A stretch of DNA of 64,000 bases, from contig NZ_JACMSF010000015.1 in the NCBI RefSeq assembly GCF_014257025.1, positions 62,001 to 126,000 on the forward strand, written 5' to 3'. A model generated the notes under the pieces. It ran no database searches. It was not told the DNA's origin and was given only the letters and a program-made list of their open reading frames with translations. Origin of the DNA: Streptomyces cupreus (lineage in GTDB: Bacteria; Actinomycetota; Actinomycetes; Streptomycetales; Streptomycetaceae). Positions 41,509 through 49,343 of this stretch are shown in pieces. The translations under genes and the position numbers were made by a program. The number at the start of each line of letters is the position of its first letter. Position 1 is the stretch's first letter.

Positions 41509-41510
41509 GG

Positions 41511-41897
41511 TCACTCGGCCTCTCCGTTGAGGGCGCGGATCGTGGGGCACGGCCACGGCACCGAGTAGTCGGGGTAGTCGTGTTCGGAGCAGTGCTCGCA
41601 GGTGCCGGAGTGCTCGTTGCGGCAGTGGAGGTCGTGGACCCGGGCGATGGCGGCCTCGGCCTGGAGTGCACGGCTGTGCTTCGTCGTGAGCTCAACGAGC
41701 TTGAGCAGGAAGCGGCCGACGTCGCCCATGACGGTGTCGTGCGGGGTGTCACCCCAGTCGTCTGCTGGGGCGCGGGTCGCCCAGTCGGTGGCGTTGGCGA
41801 CGACGCCAGCGACGGTGCTCTCGGCGCGCTCCATCCGTGCGTACAGCTCGTCGAGTTGGTCGCTGGTGAGGTGGTCGAGGGGGATCCGGTCGGTCAT
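41511..41897 (-). CDS. Helical protein with Cys/His motif
   Basis: A 128-residue protein. A long helical region (LTSDQLDELYARMERAESTV; EAAIARVHDLHCRN) leads to a C-terminal metal-site candidate, CRNEHSGTCEHCSEHDYPDY. This layout is common in Streptomyces prophage early operons. Function unknown. Confidence 0.65.
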   Translation of the reverse strand: MTDRIPLDHLTSDQLDELYARMERAESTVAGVVANATDWATRAPADDWGDTPHDTVMGDVGRFLLKLVELTTKHSRALQAEAAIARVHDLHCRNEHSGTCEHCSEHDYPDYSVPWPCPTIRALNGEAE

Positions 41898-42088
41898 GCG
41901 CTGCTCCTTCGCTGATGGTGCCAGCCGCCGCACCCGAGCCCACACGGCACGGCCTCCTGTCCGGAGTCGCCAACGTGCCCGTGGAGTGCGGCGAGGGCGA
42001 GGGCTTTGGTGCGGTAGCGGATGCCGGCGGGGCACCGCCGTCTGCGGCCGATGGTGCGGGCGGGGTGGGGCAGCTGTGGGCGGGTCAT
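41894..42088 (-). CDS. Small basic zinc-finger-like protein
   Basis: A 64-residue protein. RTKALALAALHGHV and VPCGLGCGGWHHQRR match a small actinophage family ending in C-x3-C-GGWHH. ATG 42088 overlaps the previous micro-ORF stop by 4 bp. Confidence 0.6.
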   Translation of the reverse strand: MTRPQLPHPARTIGRRRRCPAGIRYRTKALALAALHGHVGDSGQEAVPCGLGCGGWHHQRRSSA

Positions 42089-42213
42089 GTCGGCTCGTTG
42101 TCGTCGGCGGGTGTGCCGAGGCCGCGCCACCAGGCGGTGGTGTGTTCGGCCAGTTCGAGGTCGGGGTTATCCGAGTCGTCGTCGGGCTGGGGCAGCCACG
42201 GGCGGGCGGTCAC
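42085..42213 (-). CDS. 42-residue acidic protein
   Basis: GTG 42213 to TGA 42085 encodes TARPWLPQPDDDSDNPDLEL, then AEHTTAWWRGLGTPADDNE. It overlaps both neighbours by 4 bp. Function unknown. Confidence 0.55.
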   Translation of the reverse strand: MTARPWLPQPDDDSDNPDLELAEHTTAWWRGLGTPADDNEPT

Positions 42214-42533
42214 GGCTGGCCGCTCTCGTCGTTATGGGCGAACAGGATCGGTATCGCGGGGGCTGCTTCGTCGCCGCGTGCCTGCCGTACTGCCTCCCGG
42301 GCGGCGTCGATGCCGTGCAGGCTGGTGTGCTGGGGCTCGGGGTAGACGGGGTTGGGTGCGGCGGTAGCGGCGTCGGTGTGGATCGGATCACCTGCGGGGA
42401 GGGCGCAGACGCAGACGTTGGCCCGGTATGCCTGCGTGAACTCGTGGGGGTGGGTGCGGGATTCTTCGGCCATGCCGCATTCGCAGTTGCCTGCGTTGGT
42501 GTGCGGGGACCGGCTGTACGGGTGGATGGTCAC
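42210..42533 (-). CDS. Hypothetical protein with Cys pairs
   Basis: A 107-residue protein with CECG (about residues 18-21) and VCVCALPAGDP (about 41-51), then a helix (HGIDAAREAVRQARGDE). Not recognised. Confidence 0.6.
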   Translation of the reverse strand: MTIHPYSRSPHTNAGNCECGMAEESRTHPHEFTQAYRANVCVCALPAGDPIHTDAATAAPNPVYPEPQHTSLHGIDAAREAVRQARGDEAAPAIPILFAHNDESGQP

Positions 42534-42593
42534 GGTGTTGCTCCTGGGTGCGGGGTCCGGCCCGGGTGACGGGCCGGACAGGCGGGGCGGGGG

Positions 42594-42851
42594 TCAGGCG
42601 GGGTCCACGACGCCTGGTGCGCCGTGGTCGACCGTGCCGAGGACTTCCTGGCAGAGGCAGCCGTCGACCGGGGACCAGGACGGGCAGACGCTGACGGCTT
42701 CGGCGTCGTGGCTGCATGGGTCGAGCCAGCACTCTTCGGTGCAGCCGCACTTGTCGTTGTTGTGCCAGCGCGGGACGGTCTGTCGGCAGAGGTCGCAGAT
42801 GAGGTACGGGTTGGCGAACGAGACGTAGACGTGGGTTCGGGTGTGGGTCAT
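42594..42851 (-). CDS. Cys-rich hypothetical protein
   Basis: An 85-residue protein with at least eight Cys (CDLCRQTVPRW, CGCTEECWLDPC, CPSWSPVDGCLC), presumably binding two metals. ATG 42851 overlaps the XRE gene stop by 4 bp. Function unknown. Confidence 0.65.
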   Translation of the reverse strand: MTHTRTHVYVSFANPYLICDLCRQTVPRWHNNDKCGCTEECWLDPCSHDAEAVSVCPSWSPVDGCLCQEVLGTVDHGAPGVVDPA

Positions 42852-43162
42852 GCGGCTGCCTCGCAGTTGTGGGCGCGGATTGTGCCGTCGCGTTTCGGCT
42901 GGAAGTTGCGCCCGCAGTCGGGGCACGGGATGGGCTGCTGACCGGGGGCAACGAGGATGGCGATCTCGCTGTCGAGGTCGAGCCAGACGAGGAGGCTGAT
43001 CAGGGCGTCGGCTTCGATGGCGCGGCCGTTGCTGATGCGGGTGAACACGCTGACGGGGAGGCCGACTTGTCGTCCGACGCCGCGCCACGAGAGGCCAAGG
43101 TTGCGGCGTTGGATGTCGAGTCTGCGGTGAAGTTCGGGGACGTCGAGGCGGTGCGTGCTCAT
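42848..43162 (-). CDS. XRE-like HTH protein with zinc ribbon
   Basis: A 104-residue protein. The helix-turn-helix is about residues 10-60 (LHRRLDIQRRNLGLSWRGVG, LPVSVFTRISNG, LISLLVWLD), followed by CPDCGRNFQPKRDGTIRAHN, a single C2H-type ribbon. Probably a regulator within the early operon. It overlaps the SLOG gene stop by 4 bp. Confidence 0.7.
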   Translation of the reverse strand: MSTHRLDVPELHRRLDIQRRNLGLSWRGVGRQVGLPVSVFTRISNGRAIEADALISLLVWLDLDSEIAILVAPGQQPIPCPDCGRNFQPKRDGTIRAHNCEAAA

Positions 43163-43572
43163 GCGGTCCACCGCCTGACGGGGATCCCGGCCTGCTCGGC
43201 GAGAGCGGCGGTGTGGGAGGCGCCTCGGCTGCCGTTGCGGATGAACGCCAAGCACACGTCGGCGCCGAGGTTGACCATCTCGGCGTTGCGGCGGAACCCG
43301 GCCGAGCGGTCGAGCTTGCCGCCGGGCCGCCAGTTCGCAGGGTGCTTCTCCTCGGTGACGCTGCCGAGGGCGAACAGGCGGGCTGTCCTGCACCAGTGGG
43401 CCGCCTGCTCGTCTGCGCCGTGGGGGCACGCGCCGTGCACGACGGTCAGAGTTCGGCCGGAGATGAGGGCTTCGTCGCGGACGTCGTTGAGGGCGGCCCA
43501 CACGGTGTCTTCGGTGGGCCAGTCGCGGCTGCCGGTGACGAGTACGCGGTACGGCTTCACGGGTTCCTCCAT
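43159..43572 (-). CDS. DUF2493 (YspA-like) SLOG protein
   Basis: A 137-residue protein. YRVLVTGSRDWPTEDTVWAA is the DUF2493 signature, with VVHGACPHGADEQAAHWCRT and ADVCLAFIRNGSRGASHTAA completing a SLOG Rossmann fold that likely binds a nucleotide-type ligand. Common in actinophage early operons; function unknown. It is a second, distinct SLOG in this prophage (compare 5464). Confidence 0.85.
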   Translation of the reverse strand: MEEPVKPYRVLVTGSRDWPTEDTVWAALNDVRDEALISGRTLTVVHGACPHGADEQAAHWCRTARLFALGSVTEEKHPANWRPGGKLDRSAGFRRNAEMVNLGADVCLAFIRNGSRGASHTAALAEQAGIPVRRWTA

Positions 43573-43715
43573 GATCGAAAGCCCTGTGCGCCTCTGAGAG
43601 GCCCTGAGGGCCCCTCCGGACGTCGCGAGGCACCGGCAAGTGGGGTTGAGGCGCTCCTGGGGGCGCTCAGCGGCTTCCTGGGGGCCGAGTTGGGGGTGTG
43701 GGAATCTGCGGTCAC
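43557..43715 (-). CDS. Small low-complexity protein
   Basis: A 52-residue Ser/Pro/Arg-rich peptide from GTG 43715, which overlaps the previous stop by 4 bp. It overlaps the DUF2493 start by 16 bp. The composition is unlike a folded domain, so it may be only a coupling frame. Confidence 0.4.
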   Translation of the reverse strand: MTADSHTPNSAPRKPLSAPRSASTPLAGASRRPEGPSGPLRGAQGFRSWRNP

Positions 43716-43933
43716 GACTTGCCTCCGGGATCTGTCATGGTTTGCGAGGTTTCGACGCCCATCCGAAACGCGGCCAGCTCCACCGCCTCCCGGATCGACA
43801 GCTCGCCGTCGGCTTCGGCCCACATCTGCGCGGCCCGACGCGAGAGTTCGTCGGCTATCGCCTGCGCTTCCTGAGTCATCTGCGGGCGGCCCTTCCGGCT
43901 ACGGCGGCCGGGCGCGAACTCGTGGCCGCTCAC
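43712..43933 (-). CDS. Small helical protein
   Basis: A 73-residue protein. A basic N-terminus (GHEFAPGRRSRKGRPQM) precedes a helical body (EAQAIADELSRRAAQMWAEA, SIREAVELAAFRMG). GTG 43933 overlaps the previous stop by 4 bp. Function unknown. Confidence 0.6.
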   Translation of the reverse strand: MSGHEFAPGRRSRKGRPQMTQEAQAIADELSRRAAQMWAEADGELSIREAVELAAFRMGVETSQTMTDPGGKS

Positions 43934-44880
43934 GTCTGCGCCCCGTCCTGCCCCGCCCCGGCGGCGGGCCACTCGCCGCGCTCCTTCTGCGCGACCCGGA
44001 CCTGCCGCAGGCTGATCAGCCACTCGACCCGCAAATGCCATCGGCGCTCCTGCGAGCGGGCCCGCTGGAGCTGGGCGTCGATGGACTCGACGCTGGCGTG
44101 GTCGGTGAACTCGGGGCGGAGACGGTCGATGCGGGCTGGGTCCTCGGCGGGGGTGGGCGTCTCGGTGTCTGGCTGCCGCACCCCGGCGGCGGGCTCGGGC
44201 TGGGGCACCTCGGCGGCCAGACGACGCAGCGCCTCCCGCCCGGCCTCGATCTCCCGGGCGCGGCGGCGCAGATGGCTGGCTCCGAGGGCGCCGATGTGCT
44301 TGGCCATTGGGTCGCCGAACGCGTCGGTAAGATCGTCGGCCGCCTCGCGCAGGACGGCGGCCCGGTCGGCGGGCGGCGGCAGCACCGCGAGGACCGAGTC
44401 GGCGGCGCGCTCGGCGTTCAAGCGGTCGCCGTCCCAGTCGGTCAGCGGCCACAGCGCTTCGGCGATGCGGTCGCGGAGGGTGTCGGGTACGGCAGACACA
44501 GGCACGGCAACAGGTGCGGCGTTCGGGTCGTTGCGGTGTACGACCGCATCAGCAGCCGCCAACGCCAACGACGCGTACTCGCCCACCGACAGGCCGACCG
44601 TCTCGCCGCGCTCCAGTAGCACCCGCGCGTTCGGACCCAGGTGGATCTTGATGGTGCGCAGAGCAGGCTCGATCAGCTCGGCCAGTTGCGGGACGGTGTA
44701 CGTGTCGAAGCCGATCGCCGGAAGCCCGTCAGTGGCCTTGTAGACGCGCGACAGGCTCACGGTGGGTTCGGGCTCCGTCGCGTGCTCGCACTCGCCCCAG
44801 ACGAGCGTGTGGGCCCCAGCGCGGCGGCACTTGCGGTTGCAGCCGTCGAAGTCGATGGCGGTATGCGGCTGGTCGTTCAT
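43930..44880 (-). CDS. Large helical hypothetical protein
   Basis: A 316-residue protein. A short Cys/His region (FDGCNRKCRRAGAHTLVWGE, about residues 11-30) precedes long helical, Ala/Arg/Glu-rich segments (SHLRRRAREIEAGREALRRL). ATG 44880. Similar modular HPs are frequent in Streptomyces phages. No function assignable. Confidence 0.65.
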   Translation of the reverse strand: MNDQPHTAIDFDGCNRKCRRAGAHTLVWGECEHATEPEPTVSLSRVYKATDGLPAIGFDTYTVPQLAELIEPALRTIKIHLGPNARVLLERGETVGLSVGEYASLALAAADAVVHRNDPNAAPVAVPVSAVPDTLRDRIAEALWPLTDWDGDRLNAERAADSVLAVLPPPADRAAVLREAADDLTDAFGDPMAKHIGALGASHLRRRAREIEAGREALRRLAAEVPQPEPAAGVRQPDTETPTPAEDPARIDRLRPEFTDHASVESIDAQLQRARSQERRWHLRVEWLISLRQVRVAQKERGEWPAAGAGQDGAQT

Positions 44881-44952
44881 GGTCGTCTCCAGGTCTAGGG
44901 TTGGTGGTGCCGGCCGCCGTGGCTCCAACACGGCGGCCGGTCTGGTGGGTGG

Positions 44953-45771
44953 TCATGCCGGGATGTCGGTGAACAGGCCAAGCTGGTCACCCAGCGGGCG
45001 GTTCGCCCACAGCACCTCGGTGCGCGCCTTGTCGCCCTTGCCGTTGCCGGTCGACGTCGCCTGCTCGTACCGGTGCCAGCCGTCGTACAGCTCGCCGTAC
45101 AGCGGGCTGTCGTAGCCAGACAGGACCACGGTCGCCTTGCAGTCGCCGAGCGCGGCCGCCAGCTCGCGGTGATCCCCCTCCGCCTTCATCTCCACCCGGT
45201 AGTTCGACCACGGGCGGGTCGTGCCGAGGTACGGCGGATCGACGTACAGCAGCACCTTGGGCTGCTTGCCGTACTTGCCGATCAGATCGAGCGCGGGCAG
45301 CGACTCCAGCGACACGGCGTGCAGGCGCTCCGCTGCGAACGCGAGGCGGTTCACGTAGGCATCGAGGTAGCCGGGCATCGACGTCACCGAGCCAGCCGGA
45401 TCGATGTAGTAGCGCCAGCCGGTGTTTCGCAGCGTGCCGGAGCGGCCCTGGGCGAGGCGGCACCAGATGCGGCGGGCGAGTTCCAGCTCATCGTTCGTCG
45501 GCTCCCACGTGGCGGCGAGTTCTTCGCGGGCGTGCGGGGTCAGGGCGCACGCCCGGATCAGCTCGGTGGGCCGGTCGCGGAGGACGCGCCAGAACGTCAT
45601 GAGTTCGCCGTCGAGGTCGTTGACGGTCTCCATGCGGGAGGGCCGTTTGGCGAGGAGGACGGACATGCCGCCGGCGAACGGTTCGACGTAGTGCTCGTGG
45701 GTGGGCAGCATCTGGACGATCCAGTCGGCGATGCGCTGCTTGCTGCCGAAGTACGGGACGGGGCTCTTCAC
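44953..45771 (-). CDS. DNA N6-adenine methyltransferase (Dam/D12 class)
   Basis: A 272-residue enzyme transferring methyl from SAM to adenine N6. SPVPYFGSKQRIADWIV (about residues 3-19), the SAM motif HYVEPFAGGMSVLLAKRPS (about 27-45) and catalytic LLYVDPPYLGTTRPW (DPPY at 178-181) are complete and in D12 order. GTG 45771 overlaps the upstream gene by 4 bp. No cognate nuclease is adjacent, so protection from host restriction or regulation is likelier. Confidence 0.9.
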   Translation of the reverse strand: MKSPVPYFGSKQRIADWIVQMLPTHEHYVEPFAGGMSVLLAKRPSRMETVNDLDGELMTFWRVLRDRPTELIRACALTPHAREELAATWEPTNDELELARRIWCRLAQGRSGTLRNTGWRYYIDPAGSVTSMPGYLDAYVNRLAFAAERLHAVSLESLPALDLIGKYGKQPKVLLYVDPPYLGTTRPWSNYRVEMKAEGDHRELAAALGDCKATVVLSGYDSPLYGELYDGWHRYEQATSTGNGKGDKARTEVLWANRPLGDQLGLFTDIPA

Positions 45772-46106
45772 GACTGGTGTCCGTTCTCGGCGGCAGACGA
45801 CACGACCGGGACGGCAGGGTGCGTGCGCCGGTACGCCTCGACGGCCGTGTGGCCGTTGACGGTCATCTCGGGTGCCTTCTTGCGGGCCAGGGCGAGCGCG
45901 TCGTCGTAGTCGGCGAACCGGTGCGCCAGGGACTCGCTGGGCTGCCAGGTGCCGTCCTCGGCGTAGAACTCGTGGCCGCTGTGGACGACCCATCCGCCGT
46001 GCTTCAACTCGACATGCAGGGCGAAGTACTTGTGGTTGATGTCGCGGGCGGGCAGGACGGAGACGGTGTAGCGGGTGATCGAGACGATCACCTCGGGCTG
46101 GTTCAT
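45768..46106 (-). CDS. Hypothetical protein
   Basis: A 112-residue protein (VIVSITRYTVSVLPARDINH, FALHVELKHGGWVVHSGHEF, DYDDALALARKKAPEMTVNG). Sequences ending in a DYDDALALA-type helix are frequent in actinophage genomes. Function unknown. Confidence 0.6.
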   Translation of the reverse strand: MNQPEVIVSITRYTVSVLPARDINHKYFALHVELKHGGWVVHSGHEFYAEDGTWQPSESLAHRFADYDDALALARKKAPEMTVNGHTAVEAYRRTHPAVPVVSSAAENGHQS

Positions 46107-46151
46107 GGTGGTGGTTCCTTCCGGGTCGGAGACGATGCGGGGGCGGGCAGG

Positions 46152-46688
46152 TCAAGCGGCGGGCTGCATCCACGGCTGCGGCGTGAGATCGGCCTTGAGG
46201 TACAGCGGATGGCGGGGCTGCCCGTCCTTGGTGAGCGCGAGCGCCGACAGCCGGTCCATGCCAGGCAGGGCAAGAACGGCGGCTATCCGGTCCTGACGGG
46301 CGTTCGCGCCCCACGCGGCAACCAGCGGGCCCCCGGACGCGGCGGCGATCGTGGCGGCGGCGTACAGGTGCGCGTCGTTCTCCGGGCCCACCGGGTCCTC
46401 AACCGCCCACAGCGCAGCCGGGTCGGTGGCGCGCCAGGCGTACAGGTTCGCGACCATCAGCGCGCCGCAGCCCCAGGCGCGGGCGTAGCCCAGGCAGCGA
46501 CGGATCGTCGGGTCATCGCGGAGCACGTCGGCCGTGGACGGGTTGAGCATCACGAACACGGCGGTCGGCTTGGCGTCGTCCCATTCGCGGCCGAGGAGGT
46601 AGCGGTAGCGCTCGCAGTCGGACAGGACCGCCGAGCCGAGGACGGTGGGTATCGGCTCTGCGTCGAACAGGGTGGGCGGGTTGGTCAC
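46152..46688 (-). CDS. DUF1643-family protein
   Basis: A 178-residue protein. RYRYLLGREWDDAKPTAVFV, then MLNPSTADVLRDDPTIRRCL and GALMVANLYAWRATDPAAL are diagnostic of DUF1643, a family spread across phages and mobile elements with no established activity. ATG 46688. Confidence 0.85.
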   Translation of the reverse strand: MTNPPTLFDAEPIPTVLGSAVLSDCERYRYLLGREWDDAKPTAVFVMLNPSTADVLRDDPTIRRCLGYARAWGCGALMVANLYAWRATDPAALWAVEDPVGPENDAHLYAAATIAAASGGPLVAAWGANARQDRIAAVLALPGMDRLSALALTKDGQPRHPLYLKADLTPQPWMQPAA

Positions 46689-46769
46689 GGTTCCTCCGGT
46701 CTGCGCTGGTTCGGGGTGTTGTGGGGCGTGAGGGTGTGGACGCGCGGGAACGGGCGCGACAGTGATCGG

Positions 46770-47000
46770 TTAGGCGGCGCCTGCATGTGGCTGGACGAGT
46801 CGGAGGCGCCGCGTCCGGGCGCGGTCGCGTGTGGCACGTTCGCTGGGGTCCTGCCAGCCGTTGAGTGCTTCGTCGAGGATGCGGAGGTGTTCGGCTTGTT
46901 CGAGGGCGGTCCAGGGGCGTGGGCCGGCGGGTGGTGGTTGGGCGTGGCCGAAGGTGCCGGTCGGGATTGCTTCGGCGAGGAGCTTGTCCAGCGGTGTCAT
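46770..47000 (-). CDS. Small hypothetical protein
   Basis: A 76-residue protein (TPLDKLLAEAIPTGTFGHAQ; ALEQAEHLRILDEALNGW). ATG 47000 overlaps the preceding zinc-protein stop by 4 bp. Not recognised. Confidence 0.6.
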   Translation of the reverse strand: MTPLDKLLAEAIPTGTFGHAQPPPAGPRPWTALEQAEHLRILDEALNGWQDPSERATRDRARTRRLRLVQPHAGAA

Positions 47001-47299
47001 GCGCAGGTGTCCTCTGCTTCTTGGTAGCGGCGGGCGTGGACGCCTTTGCGGGGGATGCCGTCGTCGTGGCAGGAGATCCCGGGTTCGACTTGGCATTGGG
47101 GGCAGCAGGCGGTCGTGCGGGCCCACGCGTTGACGCGCTGCGGGTGCGGTTGCGGGAGGCGGCGTCCGGACTTCCGCAGGACGCACGGGGCGTGGGCTTT
47201 CGCGCCGCAGTGCGAGCACGGCACTGAGCGGGCGGGGTGGTGGCCGGCGCGCAGTTGGTGGCGGAGCTGCGGGGGCATGGGGGCGACGTAGCGCTTCAC
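46997..47299 (-). CDS. Zinc-finger protein, actinophage type
   Basis: A 100-residue protein. It contains CSHCGAKAHAPCVLRKSG, then HPQRVNAW, and a second related unit CPQCQVEPGISCHDDGIPRK with HARR. These are two copies of the C-x2-C-x(5-6)-C-x(n)-H-x(2-3)-R finger seen in mycobacterio- and streptophage small proteins. GTG 47299 overlaps the previous gene by 4 bp. Confidence 0.7.
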   Translation of the reverse strand: MKRYVAPMPPQLRHQLRAGHHPARSVPCSHCGAKAHAPCVLRKSGRRLPQPHPQRVNAWARTTACCPQCQVEPGISCHDDGIPRKGVHARRYQEAEDTCA

Positions 47300-47955
47300 G
47301 GGGCGTACTCCTCGGCGAGCTGCTGCTGGAAGGCGTCGAGCTGGGCCCGCTCGGCGGGGGTCATGCGCTTGAGGCGGTCGCGGGCTGCGCCCTGTCGGCG
47401 GGCGGCCTCGGCGGCCTCCGCCTCCGGGTCGGCGGCCTCGCCGCGGCGGGCGCTGTGTGGTGCGCGCTCGGCGCCGCTGGGTGTACGGCACGAGCGGCCG
47501 ACGGGCGCGGAGCACTTGGCGCAGACGGTGCCGAGCGGTCCGGGCCGCTTTACGTCTTCGACTTCGGGCGGGACTGGGCGGCCGACGCCGGAGACGAGTT
47601 CGGCGATGGGGCGACGGGTGGGGAGTCCGTCGGCGGCACGGTGCCGCTGGTTGCGGATGGCGGCGAGGTAGGCAGGGATGTTGTCGGGGTCGGCGTCCGG
47701 GATCTCCGCGGGAAGGCCGGGGCCCTGGATGTCAGCTGCGGTGTCGGCGCGGTGTTGGCGGACGGCTTGGCGGATGTCGGCGGGCATGATCCAGCGGGTT
47801 TCGGTTGCGTAGTGCGCGGTGACTGCCGCTTTGGCGGCGGTGAGGTCGATGTCGGCGAGGACGGTGGTCCAGGCGGCGACGTCGGTGCGGCCGATGGTGC
47901 GGCGGTCGAAGGCGGCGCAGAGGCCGAGGAGTTCGGCGGTTTCGGCGGGTGTCAT
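47296..47955 (-). CDS. Putative helicase-loader-like replication protein
   Basis: A 219-residue protein. The N-terminal helical domain (AELLGLCAAFDRRTIGRTDV, AVTAHYATETRWIMPADIRQ) is like G39P/DnaB-loader proteins of phages. The C-terminal half has the zinc finger CAKCSAPVGRSCRTPSG, then HSARR, and a long basic helix. It follows the putative initiator with a 4-bp overlap, which supports a replication role. Confidence 0.65.
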   Translation of the reverse strand: MTPAETAELLGLCAAFDRRTIGRTDVAAWTTVLADIDLTAAKAAVTAHYATETRWIMPADIRQAVRQHRADTAADIQGPGLPAEIPDADPDNIPAYLAAIRNQRHRAADGLPTRRPIAELVSGVGRPVPPEVEDVKRPGPLGTVCAKCSAPVGRSCRTPSGAERAPHSARRGEAADPEAEAAEAARRQGAARDRLKRMTPAERAQLDAFQQQLAEEYAP

Positions 47956-48830
47956 GCGGTGTGTCCTTCCTCGGCTCTGAGTTCGGCGGCGAGTTGGAGG
48001 GCAGCGGCGACGCGGTCGTCGGTGGTGGAGCGGCGGGGTGGGGGGGTGTGGCCGTTGCCGTCGAGGGCAACGAGGAAGGCGCCTTGGGTGGGGCTGGCTC
48101 GTTGTGTGGTGCGGCGGGCGTCGTCGCGGATCCACTTCTGCCAGGCGTCGGGCCAGCTTTTGCGGCGGGCGCCGGTGGAGCGGTAGTGGCTGACGAATTG
48201 GGCGGTGCTGTGGTCGATGTCGACGCCGGGGTGTGTGGCGTGGGCCCAGCGGCGCATGGCGTCGGTTAGCTGGAAGCCATCGATCTCGATCGGCGCGGGC
48301 GCAAGGTGATCAAGATCAGGCGCCTCACTACCTGCACTATCCCCACCTACATCAGCCATAGAAGGGGTACGGGTCGGGACGGGTCGGGACGGGGCAGCGT
48401 CTCCGACGCCGTTACGAGACGCGTCGCGAGACGCATCTGTAGACGCGTCTACATCGGGGCTGCCGTTCGGGGGCTCCGGGTCAGGTGTGCCGCCTTGCTT
48501 CTTCTTCCGCCACCGCTGCTGACGTGCGGTCCTCTGCTCCCGGTCGGCACGGACCTGCTCGGCGGTGGGGTTGTAGTCGTGGTAGTCGTGGATCTTCCAG
48601 CCGACGCCTTCTAGGACTTCGAACAGCTCAGCGTCGACGAGCTCTTTGGCGCGCGTTCGTGTCGCCCTCACGTCGGCTACGAGTCGCAGTTCTGCCGTCT
48701 TGATGACGCCGTCGGTGAGGTTCTCGGCCGACCAGCAGATCGCGGAGACGTACAAGCGGAACGCGCCGTCGGACAGGAGGCGCACTTTCCTGTTCGAGGG
48801 GAACCGGTCGTCGAATCGGGCCCAGGGCAT
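47952..48830 (-). CDS. Phage replication initiation-type protein
   Basis: A 292-residue protein. The N-terminus PWARFDDRFPSNRKVRLLSD, then GAFRLYVSAICWSAENLTDG, is a winged-helix type found in phage replication proteins (O/DnaD-like). An acidic linker leads to a C-terminal helical domain (SWPDAWQKWIRDDARRTT). ATG 48830 is chosen; a longer frame has no ribosome-binding site. The replication origin might lie within or near this gene (inference). Confidence 0.7.
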   Translation of the reverse strand: MPWARFDDRFPSNRKVRLLSDGAFRLYVSAICWSAENLTDGVIKTAELRLVADVRATRTRAKELVDAELFEVLEGVGWKIHDYHDYNPTAEQVRADREQRTARQQRWRKKKQGGTPDPEPPNGSPDVDASTDASRDASRNGVGDAAPSRPVPTRTPSMADVGGDSAGSEAPDLDHLAPAPIEIDGFQLTDAMRRWAHATHPGVDIDHSTAQFVSHYRSTGARRKSWPDAWQKWIRDDARRTTQRASPTQGAFLVALDGNGHTPPPRRSTTDDRVAAALQLAAELRAEEGHTA

Positions 48831-48933
48831 CTGCGCTTCTTTCGGTCGTGCGGAACAGAGGTTGGCGTCTTGGCAGGGCTGGCCTCGCCCTGCCATACTA
48901 CTTTAAAGATTGGCGAGATTGGAAGGATTGGCG

Positions 48934-49290
48934 ATGACTTACACTCTGGCCATGGCTGCTGACCAGGGCATTCAGACTGCGGACGACGGTGTGGCGGAGG
49001 TCTCGATGACCTCGGCGCGCGCGAACCTGACCCAGCTGCTGCGCGACGTGCGATACGGCGGGCGCCCGGGTGCCTTCACCGAGCGCGGCGAGCGAAGCGC
49101 CTACGTCGTGCCGCCCGACTTCTACGAACAGGCCCTCCGCGATCGGGCACTCGTCGAGCTGCTTGAGCGGCGCGCTCAGAGGGTCATGGACCCGGACGCC
49201 CCCGTGAAGAACCACGCCCAAGCCCTGCGAGTGGAGTTGGACCTCGCCAGGCAGGACGTGGACGCCAGGCTGAACATCGCCGAGTCCTGA
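48934..49290 (+). CDS. Phd/YefM-type antitoxin-like protein without toxin
   Basis: A 118-residue protein. VSMTSARANLTQLLRDVRYG, then AFTERGERSAYVVPPDFYEQ, matches the Phd/YefM DNA-binding fold, followed by a helical tail (VELLERRAQRV; VELDLARQDVDARLN). ATG 48934 follows GGAAGG. No toxin gene lies beside it. It is plus-strand, alone in a 19-kb minus-strand block, and has its own terminator, so it looks like a self-contained cargo or regulator gene. Confidence 0.75.
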   Translation: MTYTLAMAADQGIQTADDGVAEVSMTSARANLTQLLRDVRYGGRPGAFTERGERSAYVVPPDFYEQALRDRALVELLERRAQRVMDPDAPVKNHAQALRVELDLARQDVDARLNIAES

Positions 49291-49308
49291 CCCCGCCCCC
49301 TCCTTGCC

Positions 49309-49329
49309 GGCCCCGCCGTGCGCGGGGCC
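49309..49329. terminator. Terminator between convergent genes
   Basis: GGCCCCGC (49309-49316) with GCGGGGCC (49322-49329), followed by TTTG on the plus strand. It terminates the antitoxin-like gene and perhaps the leftward operon. Confidence 0.7.
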
Positions 49330-49343
49330 TTTGCCATGCCTGC

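Noticed and set aside
47952..48830. A replication origin inside the putative initiator gene
   Set aside because: Many phages carry the origin here, but no clear iteron set was seen, so it is not annotated.
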